DNA from: Rutpela maculata
Taxonomy: Eukaryota; Arthropoda; Insecta; Coleoptera; Cerambycidae
DNA: 64,000 nt
Direction: 5' to 3'
NCBI GenBank assembly: GCA_936432065.2
Contig: OW386289.2
Coordinates: forward strand, 134,280,015 to 134,344,014
Shown here: one piece after another, positions 10,131 through 21,782 of the stretch
Position numbering within the stretch: position 1 is the first letter of the stretch
Layout: each line of letters starts with the position of its first letter
Position numbers and translations under genes: made by a program
Notes under the pieces: generated by a model
Databases searched by the model: none
Seen by the model: only the letters and a program-made list of their open reading frames with translations
Told to the model about the DNA's origin: nothing

Positions 10131-12468
10131 TCTCTTAAATTCTGAAAATCTCATACTAATATCGGTTCTCCTTCTCAAAAAATGTGGCTTGAAATTCAAC
10201 CTAAGAACTCGTTTAGTCCGTTTCAATTGGCCAGCAGTTTAATTAAAAGCGTCGAAATGTATTATTAATATTATTATTTAATATTTTAATATACAAAGTG
10301 ATAATACCATGATATGTGGAAAATAAAATGGTGTACTAAACTTCAATGTGGGAAAGCCCTTGCAAAATTTTAGAGTGCTCCGAGGTAATCTAGTATATTA
10401 AAAATGGTTAAAACTTACACTACTGTTATTGGCTAGGTCAGTAATGGGGCGACGAACTGACTTTTGAAAGATCATATTGGAGATGTTTACATTTCCTTAA
10501 TTGGCGTAAAAAGTTAAGCTGGTGGGTGTGGTCAAAGTGTCGCGTTTTTTGCTTTCGGTCGAACAATCAGGACACCGGCAGGTACAAAGCACCGCCGAAG
10601 TTGGTGTTTTTGTATTATTGACGGGTTTAAGTAAATATCTCTTATATCTACTTGTTGTTGTAGAGTTCACTAGCATAGGGTCAATGTCTTTTCGATTTAT
10701 TTCGCTATTTTTGTGGCGTGATTTGATTAAAACGAAAAAGTCACTTCGACCCTCTCCAGCTTTGCTGTTAATAGTGTCAATCCCAAGTCTGATGAAGTGA
10801 TATGGTTGTACCGCGTTACGTCAGATTGGTTAAAGTCATTGGCAGCGCATTTCTACAAAAAGATCAGGTAATTTTTTTGGTCATTTTTTTAATTTTTCAT
10901 TTTTTAAACTCCTTTCGGTGGGGACAACTTACTGATAAATTTTCCGCATGTCATGGTAGATCACGTTATATAATAATATTATTTAGTATTACCTATTCCA
11001 GCGAATCAGTACTCTAGTGACAACGTCTTTATTCTCGTAAGCAGCGTCCATCTAGTTATTAAAACAAATTTCACATTTAAGTGTTACAGGTTGTTACAGG
11101 TAATGCCTACTTAAAGCTGCACTTAACGGACCCATTTAGCTATATAGCTTAAGCAACATTAAACTGTTTTAATTAGCATTCACATGCAGCGTTAATATTC
11201 ACTCAACTGCTCGTGAAATATTAATTAACTGTAACCCCCATTCTCAGGAGCACCGTCACCTTGATCTTGAGTTATAGAATATAATTATACACTGTGGTCC
11301 ATTATGTAGTCATTTATTTCAACATAGGTAATAAAATAGCGAAATAGCCAAACAGGTCAACTTTTGATTTAAAAATTACAGTTTGTGCAGACCTTTCATC
11401 CTCCGCTTCAACCACCGTCGAGTGACTACAACCCCTAAATTTTTGAATTATAAGGGGATGATTGTGGTACCTCATCGAAAGCTATTATGATTCTTTATCC
11501 AGAAATAAACTTTTTTAGATTTCGCTAACTAGTTACCGAGAAAATTAAATTTATGATTTGGAGACATCTTATAGTATCACTTTGTGCCGATTAAATCCCT
11601 GAACTGATTCAAAAATTTTTTGATGGAATTTTAGAGACAACTTTATATAAGTGGTACTAAGCTATTGAAAACTGAAGAAGGAAACTTTTTTTCTCGTGCG
11701 AAAGTCAAAAAAAAAAATCAATCGGTTCAGGGATATTGGAGAAATTGTCGATTATCAAATCAATTTCTTAAGCACGGCACCGCCACCTTTAAGGCGACAT
11801 TTTTGTAGTAACTTCAGAAAATTCTCATTGGATAATTAATGTTCACTGTCAGGAAAGTGAACGTTTGAGTCGGGATTATTAAAAATAAAACAATGGACCC
11901 CCGTTTCTTCGAGGGCTCATGAAATACTAAACGGTATCTACATTTCTTATTAAATTTTCTAGTTCTAACATTAAAATGACTGTATCCTGATAATAACAGT
12001 CCACATGAAGTAGATAGGAATATTTGGTTCCAGCAAAATGGTGCTCCTAAAGCACTGTTTGCTAGGATGCGGATTGATAGCTAGATTACTTCTTATGGGG
12101 ATACTTGAAATCGAAATTGTATGTTAATAGACTGGAAAATATTGACGATTTAAGAAATAGGATAAGGCAAAAAGTTGAAGAATAAGTCCTCAGGTCATAC
12201 AAAACATTCTTGGAGAATTTAGTAACCACCTTGTGTACTGTCAAAAAGTGGACCGTTTGCAATTTAAACATTTACATTTACTTTTTTCTAAAATACGCAG
12301 ACACTTGTATGATACGTTGTGAAATTTAATTTTCTCGATAACTAGTGAGAGATCGAAAACAGTTGAAATTGCTGAATAGAATATCAAAATATCTTTTAAA
12401 AATTTAGATAGAGATTGTAGGTGTCACTCGAAAATGAATTTATTCGTTACATTAGTACCTGCCTACCT
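10131..12468. other. Unassigned stretch
   Basis: Open frames at 10522-10800 and 10802-11017 lack recognisable motifs. The 11380-11770 part has phrases such as 'CTAACTAGTTACCGAGAAAAT' in short pieces, typical of degraded noncoding repeats. A possible terminal repeat at 11291-11307 is discussed as a finding. Confidence 0.4.
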
Positions 12469-12519
12469 CCAGTATCTGAAGGTAAAAAATGCGCAAAATT
12501 TCGGAATAATCTCATATGT
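12469..12519 (+). repeat. Isolated left terminus of the AGTACAGTA foldback family
   Basis: CCAGTATCTGAAGGTAAAAA and the following TTTCGGAATAATCTCATAT match the left end of the 1029-2745 element, at about 85 percent by eye. The arm does not continue beyond about 12525, so this is either the truncated left end of the element whose right half lies at 13.96-15.22 kb or an independent scrap. Confidence 0.5.
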
Positions 12520-13959
12520 AATATTAGTTTTGGTGTCTTGTAATAAAACGTATTATCTTCAGTTTCTATATGGACCGGACATTTGCTCTTACCCACTCAC
12601 CAAAGGGTGAAAACCATAAATTTAGATATTTAATATTCGAAAAAGTATTACTGATTTTTTTTTGAAACTTGGGATATTTATGTTTTTGGGATCGCTAGTG
12701 GGGTATTTTCCTATTTTTTTTTTTTTTTTGAATAATATAGAATATGTACAAACAAGCCTTCCAGTACAGATTTCCGCGAAAATAATTATCAATTTTTTGA
12801 GAAAACAGAAGTTAAAATAAGTGGAGCAACAGATGTTTTAAATTGGTGACGTAGGTAGTTTGGCCGATGACGTAGCTGGACTGTATGGATTTGTTGATAG
12901 AATGGTTTTATACAAAACAGTGCTGTGTTGCCAAGTTGAAATGCCTTCTCTAGTTCTAGCATAGATAATTGAAGAAAACAGGAGTATAAAGCTCATTTAT
13001 TAAATCAATTTTAATATATTTATCCAGGAAATTTAATTTTCTTATGTAAAAAATAATAATAGGCGTGAATAATTTTTAATGCCGATTAGATTTTTAAAAA
13101 CATATTTAGCACAACATGACAACAATGTCAACGGCTAGTCAAATGACAGATGTGTTCTAACGTCGCCGTCGTGTTGATTTGAAGCATTTCAGTTTCTTTC
13201 ATCGAGGTATTTGCTGTAATTTACAAATAGTAGATAATGTCATTTAAAAGGTACTTTATAAGAGTTGTGGAAACACAAATATAAGTGTTTCGGAAAAAAA
13301 ATTTGTAACTGTTCCGAAAAAATTGATATTCGAAGAACTTGGTGGCAAGCTTCCAATATTTTTGATCCCATCCCTTCAAAAATCCAAATTTTGTTATAGA
13401 AAGAATCTATCAAGTCATAATCAACTTTGGGCAAATTGGACGAATCTCCTTTCACAAAATTCAGCTCCATCTTAATAGTTTATTCATGAAGTAAAAATCT
13501 AACCAATATATCTCTTTCACTTGTATTGTGACAAGAAGTGTCAGCTGGCGGCACGCAAGAAATGTTGCCACATAATCCTCGCCGTAAGTTTTGTTTACAT
13601 TTTTAAGATAACTTCTACATAATAACAAATATAAATAGCTTTTAATTCCTTCTAAATACATGTCTAATATTTATTGATATTCAAGATATTGAGAAAAATA
13701 TAAGTGTCATAGGTAAAATAACGTAAAGTAAATACACAATTTGACATTCATATAAGATAGTTACTGTCTAAGCGAAAGTTGTCTATGATTGGTTAAATTA
13801 TTTCCCGCCAAATAAAATCATTTGAAATGTGTGTCTAGACGGGCGTATTCTTATTTCTTATTTTTATTTAAGAAATTATTGCTTTAGTTTAAATTGATTA
13901 TGCAGTAATTGTTAAAATAATAACTTTACTTGATATATATCACCAAAACTGAATTTTAA
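12520..13959. other. Unassigned stretch between foldback parts
   Basis: Contains a 13-base T run at 12717-12730 and two small reverse-strand open frames (13240-13470 and 13461-13661) with no recognised motifs. They are probably chance or very old coding debris. Confidence 0.35.
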
Positions 13960-15219
13960 AAAAATGGAAAATACCCCATTACGAATATGAAGTCAAAATT
14001 CAATATGGCTCATGAAATTTTTTTCTAAAGCAATTGTTTTAAATGGACAGAAAAAATTGAGCATTTAGTTGATGCTATATATTAACAAAAAACATTTTTG
14101 AAAAAAAAAATTATTATTGGACAGTTACAATAACAAAATGGCCACATTTTGTTAAAAGAAATGTGAAATCGCACATTGTTTCGGCCATATCTTCTTTATT
14201 TTTTATGATACCGAAACAAACAAAAAATCACTTGAAAGACTGATAAATCCTTAGAACTTTTGATGAATGACATTTAAACTAAATACTTTGTCCTATAAAT
14301 GCTCGAATGTCATATTTAAACTTAAATCTCCTAAACTATTATCCTGCATAAATACCAATATCAACAAATTCACTCTGTTTATTAACTTTATTTTTTATGT
14401 CTACCAGTTTTTCGCTAAAACTAATATTTATTGAGATATTTGCAAAGAACCAAAAATTGTACGTTTTCTTGAAAATCTCTGTATAGTTTAAAGTGCTATT
14501 TTTTTGTGAAGCAAGTGTTATAGACGAACGAAAAAAATTGAGCGTCTAGGTCGTACTAGATGTTAACGTAAAACAGTATATGAGAATAGATTTTTATAAT
14601 TACTGACTACTTACATTAACAACGATTTTATTTACAAAATGTGAGGAGGCACGTTGTTTTTGTCATAACTTTTTTGTTTTTTATGTTATAAAGTTAATCA
14701 GAAAATCATTAATATTCTTTCAATTTGATGGGTAGCATTTTTGACGTAAATGCCATAGTCTCTGAGATATTTAACATTTAAACTAAATACTTCATCTTAT
14801 AAACATTCGAACGCCATCTTTATATTTCGAGATATCCTAAACCGTTAATTCTACAGATATTAAATAAAAACGAAATTCATCATCAATTTAGTGACTTTCT
14901 TATTTGTTTCTAGCATGTTTTCGCTCAATGTGATAGTTTTCAAGTTATTTGACGAAAATCGTTTTTAAATACCTTCCTTTTCAAGTCGTTATAACGTAAA
15001 GGCTATCAATTTATATGAAAAAGTTGCATAGAACATTTTCTTCTCAAAATCTAATTGTCTTTCAGCTCCAATGTTTTTGTATTTTTTTATCTATAAATTA
15101 GCAAGCCCCCCTCGTAACATATAAATTTTACTTGATGCATTACTATTAAGTTGCCAAATAAGAACGAAATATAATTCATATGACATTATTCCAAAGTTAA
15201 AACCTCTAGTTACTGTACT
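13960..15219. mobile_element. Right half of a second AGTACAGTA-family foldback
   Basis: The right end CTCTAGTTACTGTACT at 15219 and the inward blocks (CCAAATAAGAACGAAAT, CAAGTCGTTATAACGTAAA, TATCAATTTATATGAAAAAG) match the right arm of the 1029-2745 element. The middle (14150-14900) repeats the same phrases about every 250-300 bases: 'CGCCATCTTTATATTTCGAG', 'TCTGAGATATTTAAC', 'GTTTTTTATG'. It is noncoding and more diverged than the first copy. Confidence 0.6.
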
Positions 15220-15959
15220 ACTCGTAATGGACCATTGTATACATACAATATAGCTCGCTTATGAAAAAACTTTTTGTATCTAACTTAAAAAAAAAATATT
15301 GTTAAAAAATATTGGTTAAAAAAAAATTGTTTTAGAGAGTCCCTCTAGAGACGTTACGATGAATAGACGCCTATCAGATAACGTTCCTTTGAATCGGCAG
15401 AATAACCAGTAATAAGCTGGCCTAAATAGGTCAAAAGTACAATCGTTGTGAAATGAAAAATTGTGCATGCGGTAGTAGTGTCCGAATAGCAACAATTAAG
15501 TGATAAGTGCTAATATTTAATTAATACGAGTGATTAAATCTTTCAGTGCAGCGTAAAAAAGTGAAAACAGTCGTCAAATATCGACCCGAAGGAAGGAAAG
15601 GCCATAAATCAATCAAGATAAGTCCACTTTACCCTTAAAATATTTATGTCTTAAGTACTTGTAGACAACTTAAAGAATTTCATAAACAGACCTGAAATGC
15701 AATAAAATTAGAAATAAGTTAATAAACAATTCTCTTTCAGCAAATACTACCAGTGGCGTACCATTAGAGTAACAGTACACCGCGCCAAATTAAATCAATT
15801 CAAAAATAATAAAAACTTGGATAAAATTGTTGCCCATTTTTAGCTTGGTTTCAGTGCCATTAAAATTTAAAAAATCCCATGCATACTATAAGAACATACT
15901 GACTGTCTACACTTCACATCTGGTACGGCTCTGGTAAGGTTAAGGAATTTTATTAAAAA
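15220..15959. other. Unassigned stretch
   Basis: No gene recognised. TAATGGACCATTGTATAC at 15225-15242 is a possible terminal repeat partner of 11291-11307. Confidence 0.35.
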
Positions 15960-16074
15960 CGTTTAGGTCCGTAAGAATACGCAAAAAGTAAGCAAGAAAT
16001 AATAACTCTGCAGAGAACACAAAAATAATGTATCCACTACAAAACGTAACAACGTAGACACATCAGCTACTGGT

Positions 16075-16575
16075 ACAAAAATCGAGCAATAAGCCATCAG
16101 TTAGAAGGAGAAAAGATAACAACCCCAGCCCACGCCAACACTATGAAAAGACCAGTAGAGGAGTTGCATAGGTAACCAGACGAGAGAGCTCCATCGAAAT
16201 AAGGACGGAAAATATAAACGAAAACATAGCCACGGCAATCATACAAAATGATCAAGATCATTGATCATTGATCAATCAGACAAGACAGCAGGAAGGGTAT
16301 TCATGCAACTGACTCAAGAAACCAGAAGAAACGAAAAAAGAAAAAAATGGGGAAATCGGGTTACACGTGGAAAACAACAACTAAGAGGATCATGAACAAA
16401 CTGAGAAGCGACCAAACATACTGGAAAAAAAAAGCGAGTGGGAAAAATGAACTCCACAAAGAAATCGCAGCGATATACCCTACCAGAATCAGAAATCGAG
16501 GCATTAGAAATCTCAGAAGGAGAAGAAGAAAATTTGTAGAAACAGAAACACAAAAAGAGGAGCATAAACATTAAA
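16075..16575 (+). pseudogene. Fragment of a non-LTR retrotransposon
   Basis: The segment shares AAGCCATCAGTTAGAAGGAG (16091 on) and GTGGAAAACAACAACTAAGA (16363 on) with the next copy at 16948 and 17313, in the same order, so both are fragments of one element family. The only long frame (16347-16574) is Lys/Arg-rich and low complexity, with no catalytic motif. The order of segments relative to the endonuclease in the neighbouring copy suggests it comes from the linker after the endonuclease domain. Rated by shared sequence rather than by domain. Confidence 0.45.
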
Positions 16576-16859
16576 TAACGAACACAATGCGACAACACAT
16601 TGGACTTGTCATCTTGCTGCCGAGGCGACCAGACCTGCTTTATAATGCTCTGTCATCAATGGATACCCATAAAAGTTTATAAAAGTTAAATAGTGACAAC
16701 GTGTAAAAAATATAGTTAAAAAAAGTATAAGTGGATGTGTTTGTAAAATAATACATATCTCGGAACATTTTCAGTAATTGATAAGAAATATTAGATAGTG
16801 TTTAATTAGGTATACAAACCAAAACTTTACACAGTGCTTCCCCTCTAACGCAGTAAATA

Positions 16860-17796
16860 ACGATATATATAGTGCAGTGAAATCGTGCCAGATGGCAAAA
16901 GGAGAAAGAAATCAGTAATAACCGAAGAGAGGACTGTCTATATGGAGCACTAAGCCATCAATTAGAAAAAGAAAACCGGCACACACTAACGCTATTAAAA
17001 ATCAAGAAAAATGTCAATTATACTATTCAGGAGACTTCAATGCACATATACTCCACACATGGCCTAACGAACATGGAAACGCGCTGAAAAATCTAGCACA
17101 CATGTTTGACTTAACAATAAGAAATATATGGAGCAAAAGTCAAACCTGCATTGACACCTGGAATAATGGAAGCTCAATCACACAAATAGACCATACCCTG
17201 GTAAGCAGAGAGATAAGGGCAAGGATCAAGAAGGTTAAAGAAAAAAGGACAGCAGAAGAAAGCGCTAACACTGAACAGCAGCAAACTAAAAATAGGAAGA
17301 CCATGTTATACGTGGAAAACAACAATCGAGAGGATAAAAAAAAGCTAGGAAAGAAAAGCGAGGAAAAAACATGCATCATGTGGCTCTCGCTGCTGACAAC
17401 AAGCATGACCCAAATCCAACCCAGCATCGGAAACCGAGGAATCAGAAGGCTCAGCAAAAGAAAATTTAAAGAAGCAGAAACACAAAAAAAGGAGCATAAA
17501 CACTCCATATCAAGACACAGCACATATTTCACAGGAAGATTCAGAAGAGGCAGATGCCCAGAACCAAAAACACAAAAAGGGGGCTTAAACGCTCCCTCGC
17601 GACACAATGCGGTAACGCATCTCATAAATACCTACACCTCCCATCCCATGTTCCTTTACCATGCGCCATGTGGCTCTCGCTGCTGGCAACAAGCATGACC
17701 TTAGTCCAACCCAGCGTGGACGTAGCAGGCACAGCTGTATAACCCTGGGAGTGGCAGCAATATCTACCGCACGCTGGTAAATCAATCAATCAATCA
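16860..17796 (+). pseudogene. Non-LTR retrotransposon fragment: end of APE-type endonuclease plus 3' end
   Basis: The translation around 17030-17210 reads YYSGDFNAHILHTWPNEHGN (Asp-Phe-Asn-Ala-His active-site block of APE-type endonucleases). It continues as LAHMFDLTIRN and, about 40 residues later, SITQIDHTLVSREI, the family's S-x-ID block with the catalytic Asp. The longest frame (17102-17698) then runs into Lys-rich sequence with no reverse transcriptase, so the middle of the element is deleted. The 3' end carries a tandem ATCA tail at 17781-17796, as expected for a LINE that ends in a short repeat. An R1- or Jockey-like source is likely, but the clade is not certain. Confidence 0.65.
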
Positions 17797-19078
17797 ACTT
17801 ACAAAAAAAATATTGTTTAAACTATTTTTACGTTTTACAGAAATATTGTTCAAATAATCATTACCCAATTTTATTTTGTGTACAAAGATGCTATTTGCAC
17901 GTAAAATTATAAATAAATTGGGTATGATTTCGTAATGTTTTTGCTTTTTGATTATTTATTATTGAAGACATTGTAATACCTACACTAATCCAAAAACACA
18001 TATTTTATGCTCAATATGAAACCGTTTCCTATGCATCATTGTGCGTTTCTGTAGGAAAAAAATATAACTCCATAAATACTTTTACGTGTATCTCAACTGA
18101 GTGGATAAGAAACGTGCATGTCAAGAAAAATAGATTTAAATAAAAAATACTGAATCAGAATGTTCCTGTCTCCTATCTTTTTATGTTGACAAGGAAATGG
18201 AGAGAAGAATAGAAAATGATAAATAATGTAATCCCACGTTTCAGAGAGTATTTTGATATGCGTTCTTATTAAATTATGAATACGACACTAATCATTTATC
18301 CAGTGGACATTACTAAATAGCTTTCATGATATGTAGGAGTAGGGGACGGCAAATTATGAATGCCTGAAATTTTGAATATCTTTTATATATAAATATACAG
18401 GGTGTCCCAAAAGTCGTGGACAAAATGAAGAGGGTGATAGTTGAAGTCATTTTCATTCAAAATAACCATATATCTGGTTATCTGATTTTGGTAGTTCAAA
18501 AGTTATTTACATTTTTTATAAATAAATATAAAGAAACTACGCTGATCCTGTCAAACCGACGTCATTATTAGAAACGTACTCTTTAGGTAAAATTGTTGCT
18601 ATTATAATATAGTCAAAACGGGAGCGTTAATAATAATTTGTCAATGTTTACATGTGATGAATAATCATTCCTTATATTTAATAAAATGTTCGACATCTAT
18701 TACTTACAAATTGCATGGTATTTACAAATCATTGAAAGAGAATGAAGAGATTACCAATTTTCTCTAAACGGAGTGCCCGAGTGCCAATACAGCTATATTT
18801 ATTTTTTAAAAAGGGACACTAGTTTATGCATTATAAAATTGTTGCTATTTACATTGGTCTCATTCCAAATTCTAGACACTTTATTTCCTGTGACTCGGTC
18901 TGATGTAAAATATATGAGCTAGTTTGTCAGAGGAATAAACACTAAAAGAATTTGTACGGCGACAAGCAATTTTAGAATAAAATTCTGTTTATGAGTGGCA
19001 AGTAATATAAATTGAAATTACCAAGTGAATAAAATAAGGTCAAATATGAAATGCCTTTCAAAATTTAAAACACGTATT
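17797..19078. other. Unassigned stretch with an ACAGGGTGTCCCAAAAGT motif
   Basis: No gene. ACAGGGTGTCCCAAAAGT at 18397-18414 is a widely seen end sequence of insect repeats. Related ends occur at 36199, about 41000 and 45845 (CACCCTGTA on the plus strand). Confidence 0.45.
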
Positions 19079-19703
19079 ACTTCCACATCCAGTGGAAGTA
19101 TAGTAACGATAAAAATTTTTTTTAAAATATTTGTTTTTCAAATGGACTTAGAATGTCATAAAACGTCGAGATTTTAAGTTTGACCAAAAAAAATTCTGTC
19201 TGTCGTTCTGTGAGTCTGTCTGTAACTTTTTTTGTGCGCACGATTACTCTGGAATCATTTAAGATATTGACTTGAAATTTGGTACACGTATGCATTCTAA
19301 TGTGATCTGGAACTAGTTTATATTTTCATCTTATTCCATTGAAGGGTTGGGAGGTAAATTGGGGTAAATGGGGGTAAATAGATAAATCAAGCAAGTAAGA
19401 GTCCACAAAATTGGTATTTAGAATATACAAGAGAAGCTATAAGGTCTCAAAAATTTTTTTTCTATTAGCCACCCACCTTACCACCCCCATCCCATTATTA
19501 AAGGGGGCGAAAAAAATTGTGATTTAGTGTGTGTACCGAGGTGTGTATAAGAAACAAAAACCGATATGGGATATCGTTTTATGGGTTTTTTTCAAATATT
19601 ATATTTTTAAAGTTAAACAATTATTTCCACATTCAAAATTTTTTCGTTGAGAGAGACTTGGATAGGAAATCTGAATGTGGAAGTAGTAACTCCTTGGGCA
19701 GCG
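19079..19703 (+). mobile_element. ACTTCCAC hairpin-element family, copy A
   Basis: The left end ACTTCCACATCCAGTGGAAG is itself a short hairpin. The right part ends in CTGAATGTGGAAGTAGTAAC followed by CTTGGGCAGCGG, giving a 14-bp terminal inverted repeat, ACTTCCACATCCAG, counted from the consensus of the copies. Inside is a CTGTCTGTCGTTCTGTG microsatellite, then GTGCGCACGATTACTCTGGA and GACTTGAAATTTGGTACAC. It is noncoding. Five more copies are in the window. Confidence 0.75.
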
Positions 19704-19741
19704 GTTTTTTTTATTTCATCCGTCCCAAGATGCAGTACTGT

Positions 19742-19787
19742 ATCAATAGTAACCAAGATACAGTACTGTATCTTGGTTACTATTGAT
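19742..19787. repeat. Perfect 46-bp palindrome without spacer
   Basis: From 19742 (ATCAATAGTAACCAAGATAC) to 19787 every base pairs with its partner, with the axis between 19764 and 19765 (CAGT/ACTG). Just upstream, AGATGCAGTACTGTATC at 19729-19745 repeats the core with one change. The right half reads straight into the first unit of the tandem array at 19769. Confidence 0.85.
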
Positions 19788-20300
19788 CACATAAACTTCT
19801 ATTGCAGACCATTTAAAGAAGAATGCTGCGAGTACATTCAATGTAGCAATATCTCTACTTAAAGTATTTGACAAATAAGTTATATGCCGAAATTTATAAA
19901 AGAACGTAAAAATTAGAAAAAAGTTAATAAAAGTAACAATCTTCGAAGCGCTGTATCTAGGTTTCTATTTGTCGTAGAGACTTTTACCAACCACCATTTC
20001 AACGGGCGTAAAGTCAGCTTTCAGTTTAATATAATAATGTCTATATCTAAATTTACTCAGAAACAAGTTACAGGACGAAATTTGAAAAAAAAAATAGTAA
20101 AAATAGTAAAAAAAGTTAAAAGCTGCAAACTTTGAAACGCTATATCTCGGTCACTATTAATCGTAAAAATTCTTACAAAATTTCATTTTAATAGGTAAAA
20201 TGCCAGCTTTTTTTTATGTAGCAATGTCTATGCCTAAATGTACCCGAAAAAAAGTTACAGGCTAAAATAAAAAAAAAAATAAAAAATTTAATTTTCATTT
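19769..20300 (+). repeat. Tandem array of about 187-bp units, nearly three copies
   Basis: Units begin at 19769 (TATCTTGGTTACTATTGATC), 19954 (TATCTAGGTTTCTATTTGTC) and 20143 (TATCTCGGTCACTATTAATC), spaced 185 and 189 bases. Each then has a CAxxATTT block, 'AATGTCTATRYCTAAATKTAC' and a 'AGTTACAGGMYRAAAT' block followed by an A-rich end. The copies have diverged by roughly a quarter to a third. This is satellite-like or the internal repeat of a larger noncoding element. Confidence 0.65.
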
Positions 20301-21760
20301 TTTTTTGTTTTTGTTTTGGGCGTATTTTTGTAAAAAAACTTTCAACTTTCTATTGACGTGTTTTTAGAAAAAATGCATAGTTTTCGAGCAAAATTCAAAA
20401 ATGTGAATAGACTTTTTTACTTCGATCTCAAAAACGCAGCCCTTTAAATGGTAGCACTCCGCGGTTTTCTTATATTTTGGGGTCAATTGAACATAAGAAA
20501 CAATAAAAATCCTTTAACGTTTTAGGTCCTTTCTACAGTACATAGACAATAGACTATACCTAGGTTTCACAATTTATCTAGTAGCTAAACTTCACCCATG
20601 ACGTATTGTAGTAATGTATTTTATATAATATTTCCTCACATATCAACAATATAGACTTTTATTATTATTATCACACTTCGTAACAAATCTAATAACGTAT
20701 ATATTAAATTTCAGAAATATATATGTGATATAAAGCACGAGATTATCCTAATGAAATTTTAGCTAGGCGTAAAAACATATTTGCATTTTTGTTATAAAAA
20801 TCTCCACTGGGACATTCTTATTACACAAAGTGAGAAAATACACGAAAAGCTTATTGTCCCTGGAGAAACGCGTAGATCCAGAGAAGTGTGATAATAATAG
20901 CGAAACTAGGACGGAAAGAGTAAGACTATGGGCTGTATATGAACAACATATTTCTTTCCAGGCAAAATGTGGCCTCATGGAATTTGTGGCGAAGGGTGAA
21001 TTGTTAGAGAGTGTATATTAACCAATTTCGCAGACGGTTGTATATTTAGTTGACTTACAAAACTGTATAAGGAAGATTACGGAAGGATTATAGTACATGT
21101 ATTGCTTCAAATTATGTTTATTTTATTAGGATTACATGTTTGTCATGATTATGAGTTGTTACTGCAAGAGAATATACTCGTTTACATGTAGGAGTTCATG
21201 TACCATTCTATAATCATCAAAAATAGCGCTGCACAAATAATTATTCAATTCAATAAATCTAAGTAAGCTTCGTTCGTCAATTGGGCGTTAAAGACAATAT
21301 TTGATGTTACCAACATATAACACTTTATTTTATATAAGTGAGTTCTTAGTATTTGGCACTAGCTTATGCGCCGTTTTCTCATATTACTAAATAATTTACC
21401 AGATTTGAGATTGTCAAAATTCATACATTCAAATTTTAAAAACATACTTTGATGAAAGATATTCAAGATAATCACCCACTATTAAGAAGAATCTTGGGAT
21501 GACTTTGGTGAGACTCTGCGCCTAACAGCAACCGCAGCAGATGGTGTGATGTTGGTAGACGTGCCATACAGCAAAAGAAGGCCGACTAGAATAATGTATG
21601 AATCACATAACGTCTACTAAGGTGTTGTCAATAAGAAAATAATGTCAAAATCGTTAATCAAGTTAATAAATTATTCACTACAACGGAAAATATGTTCAGC
21701 CATAATCTGTGGTGTGGTTTCTGGAGAGGTGACTAAGTTTGTGGAAATGCCTAGAGGTTT
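20301..21760. other. Unassigned stretch
   Basis: No gene recognised. Small open frames at 20763-20978 and 20830-21021 overlap on opposite strands and have no motifs. Confidence 0.4.
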
Positions 21761-21782
21761 TGATAGATAGATAGATAGATAG
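21761..21782 (-). repeat. (GATA)n tail of the reverse-strand LINE
   Basis: The tetramer run lies exactly at the 3' end of the reverse-strand retrotransposon that follows. Read on that strand it is TATTGGAATAAACTATCTAT and so on: a 3' end followed by a short tandem repeat instead of poly(A). Confidence 0.75.

Noticed and set aside
16314..16598. 94-codon reverse-strand frame with hydrophobic and Phe-rich residues
   Set aside because: It is the antisense of a Lys-rich retrotransposon stretch (GAA-rich codons read as TTC).
17140..17625. 161-codon reverse-strand frame that looks like a membrane protein
   Set aside because: It is the antisense of the endonuclease-bearing retrotransposon fragment; the plus strand holds recognisable catalytic blocks.
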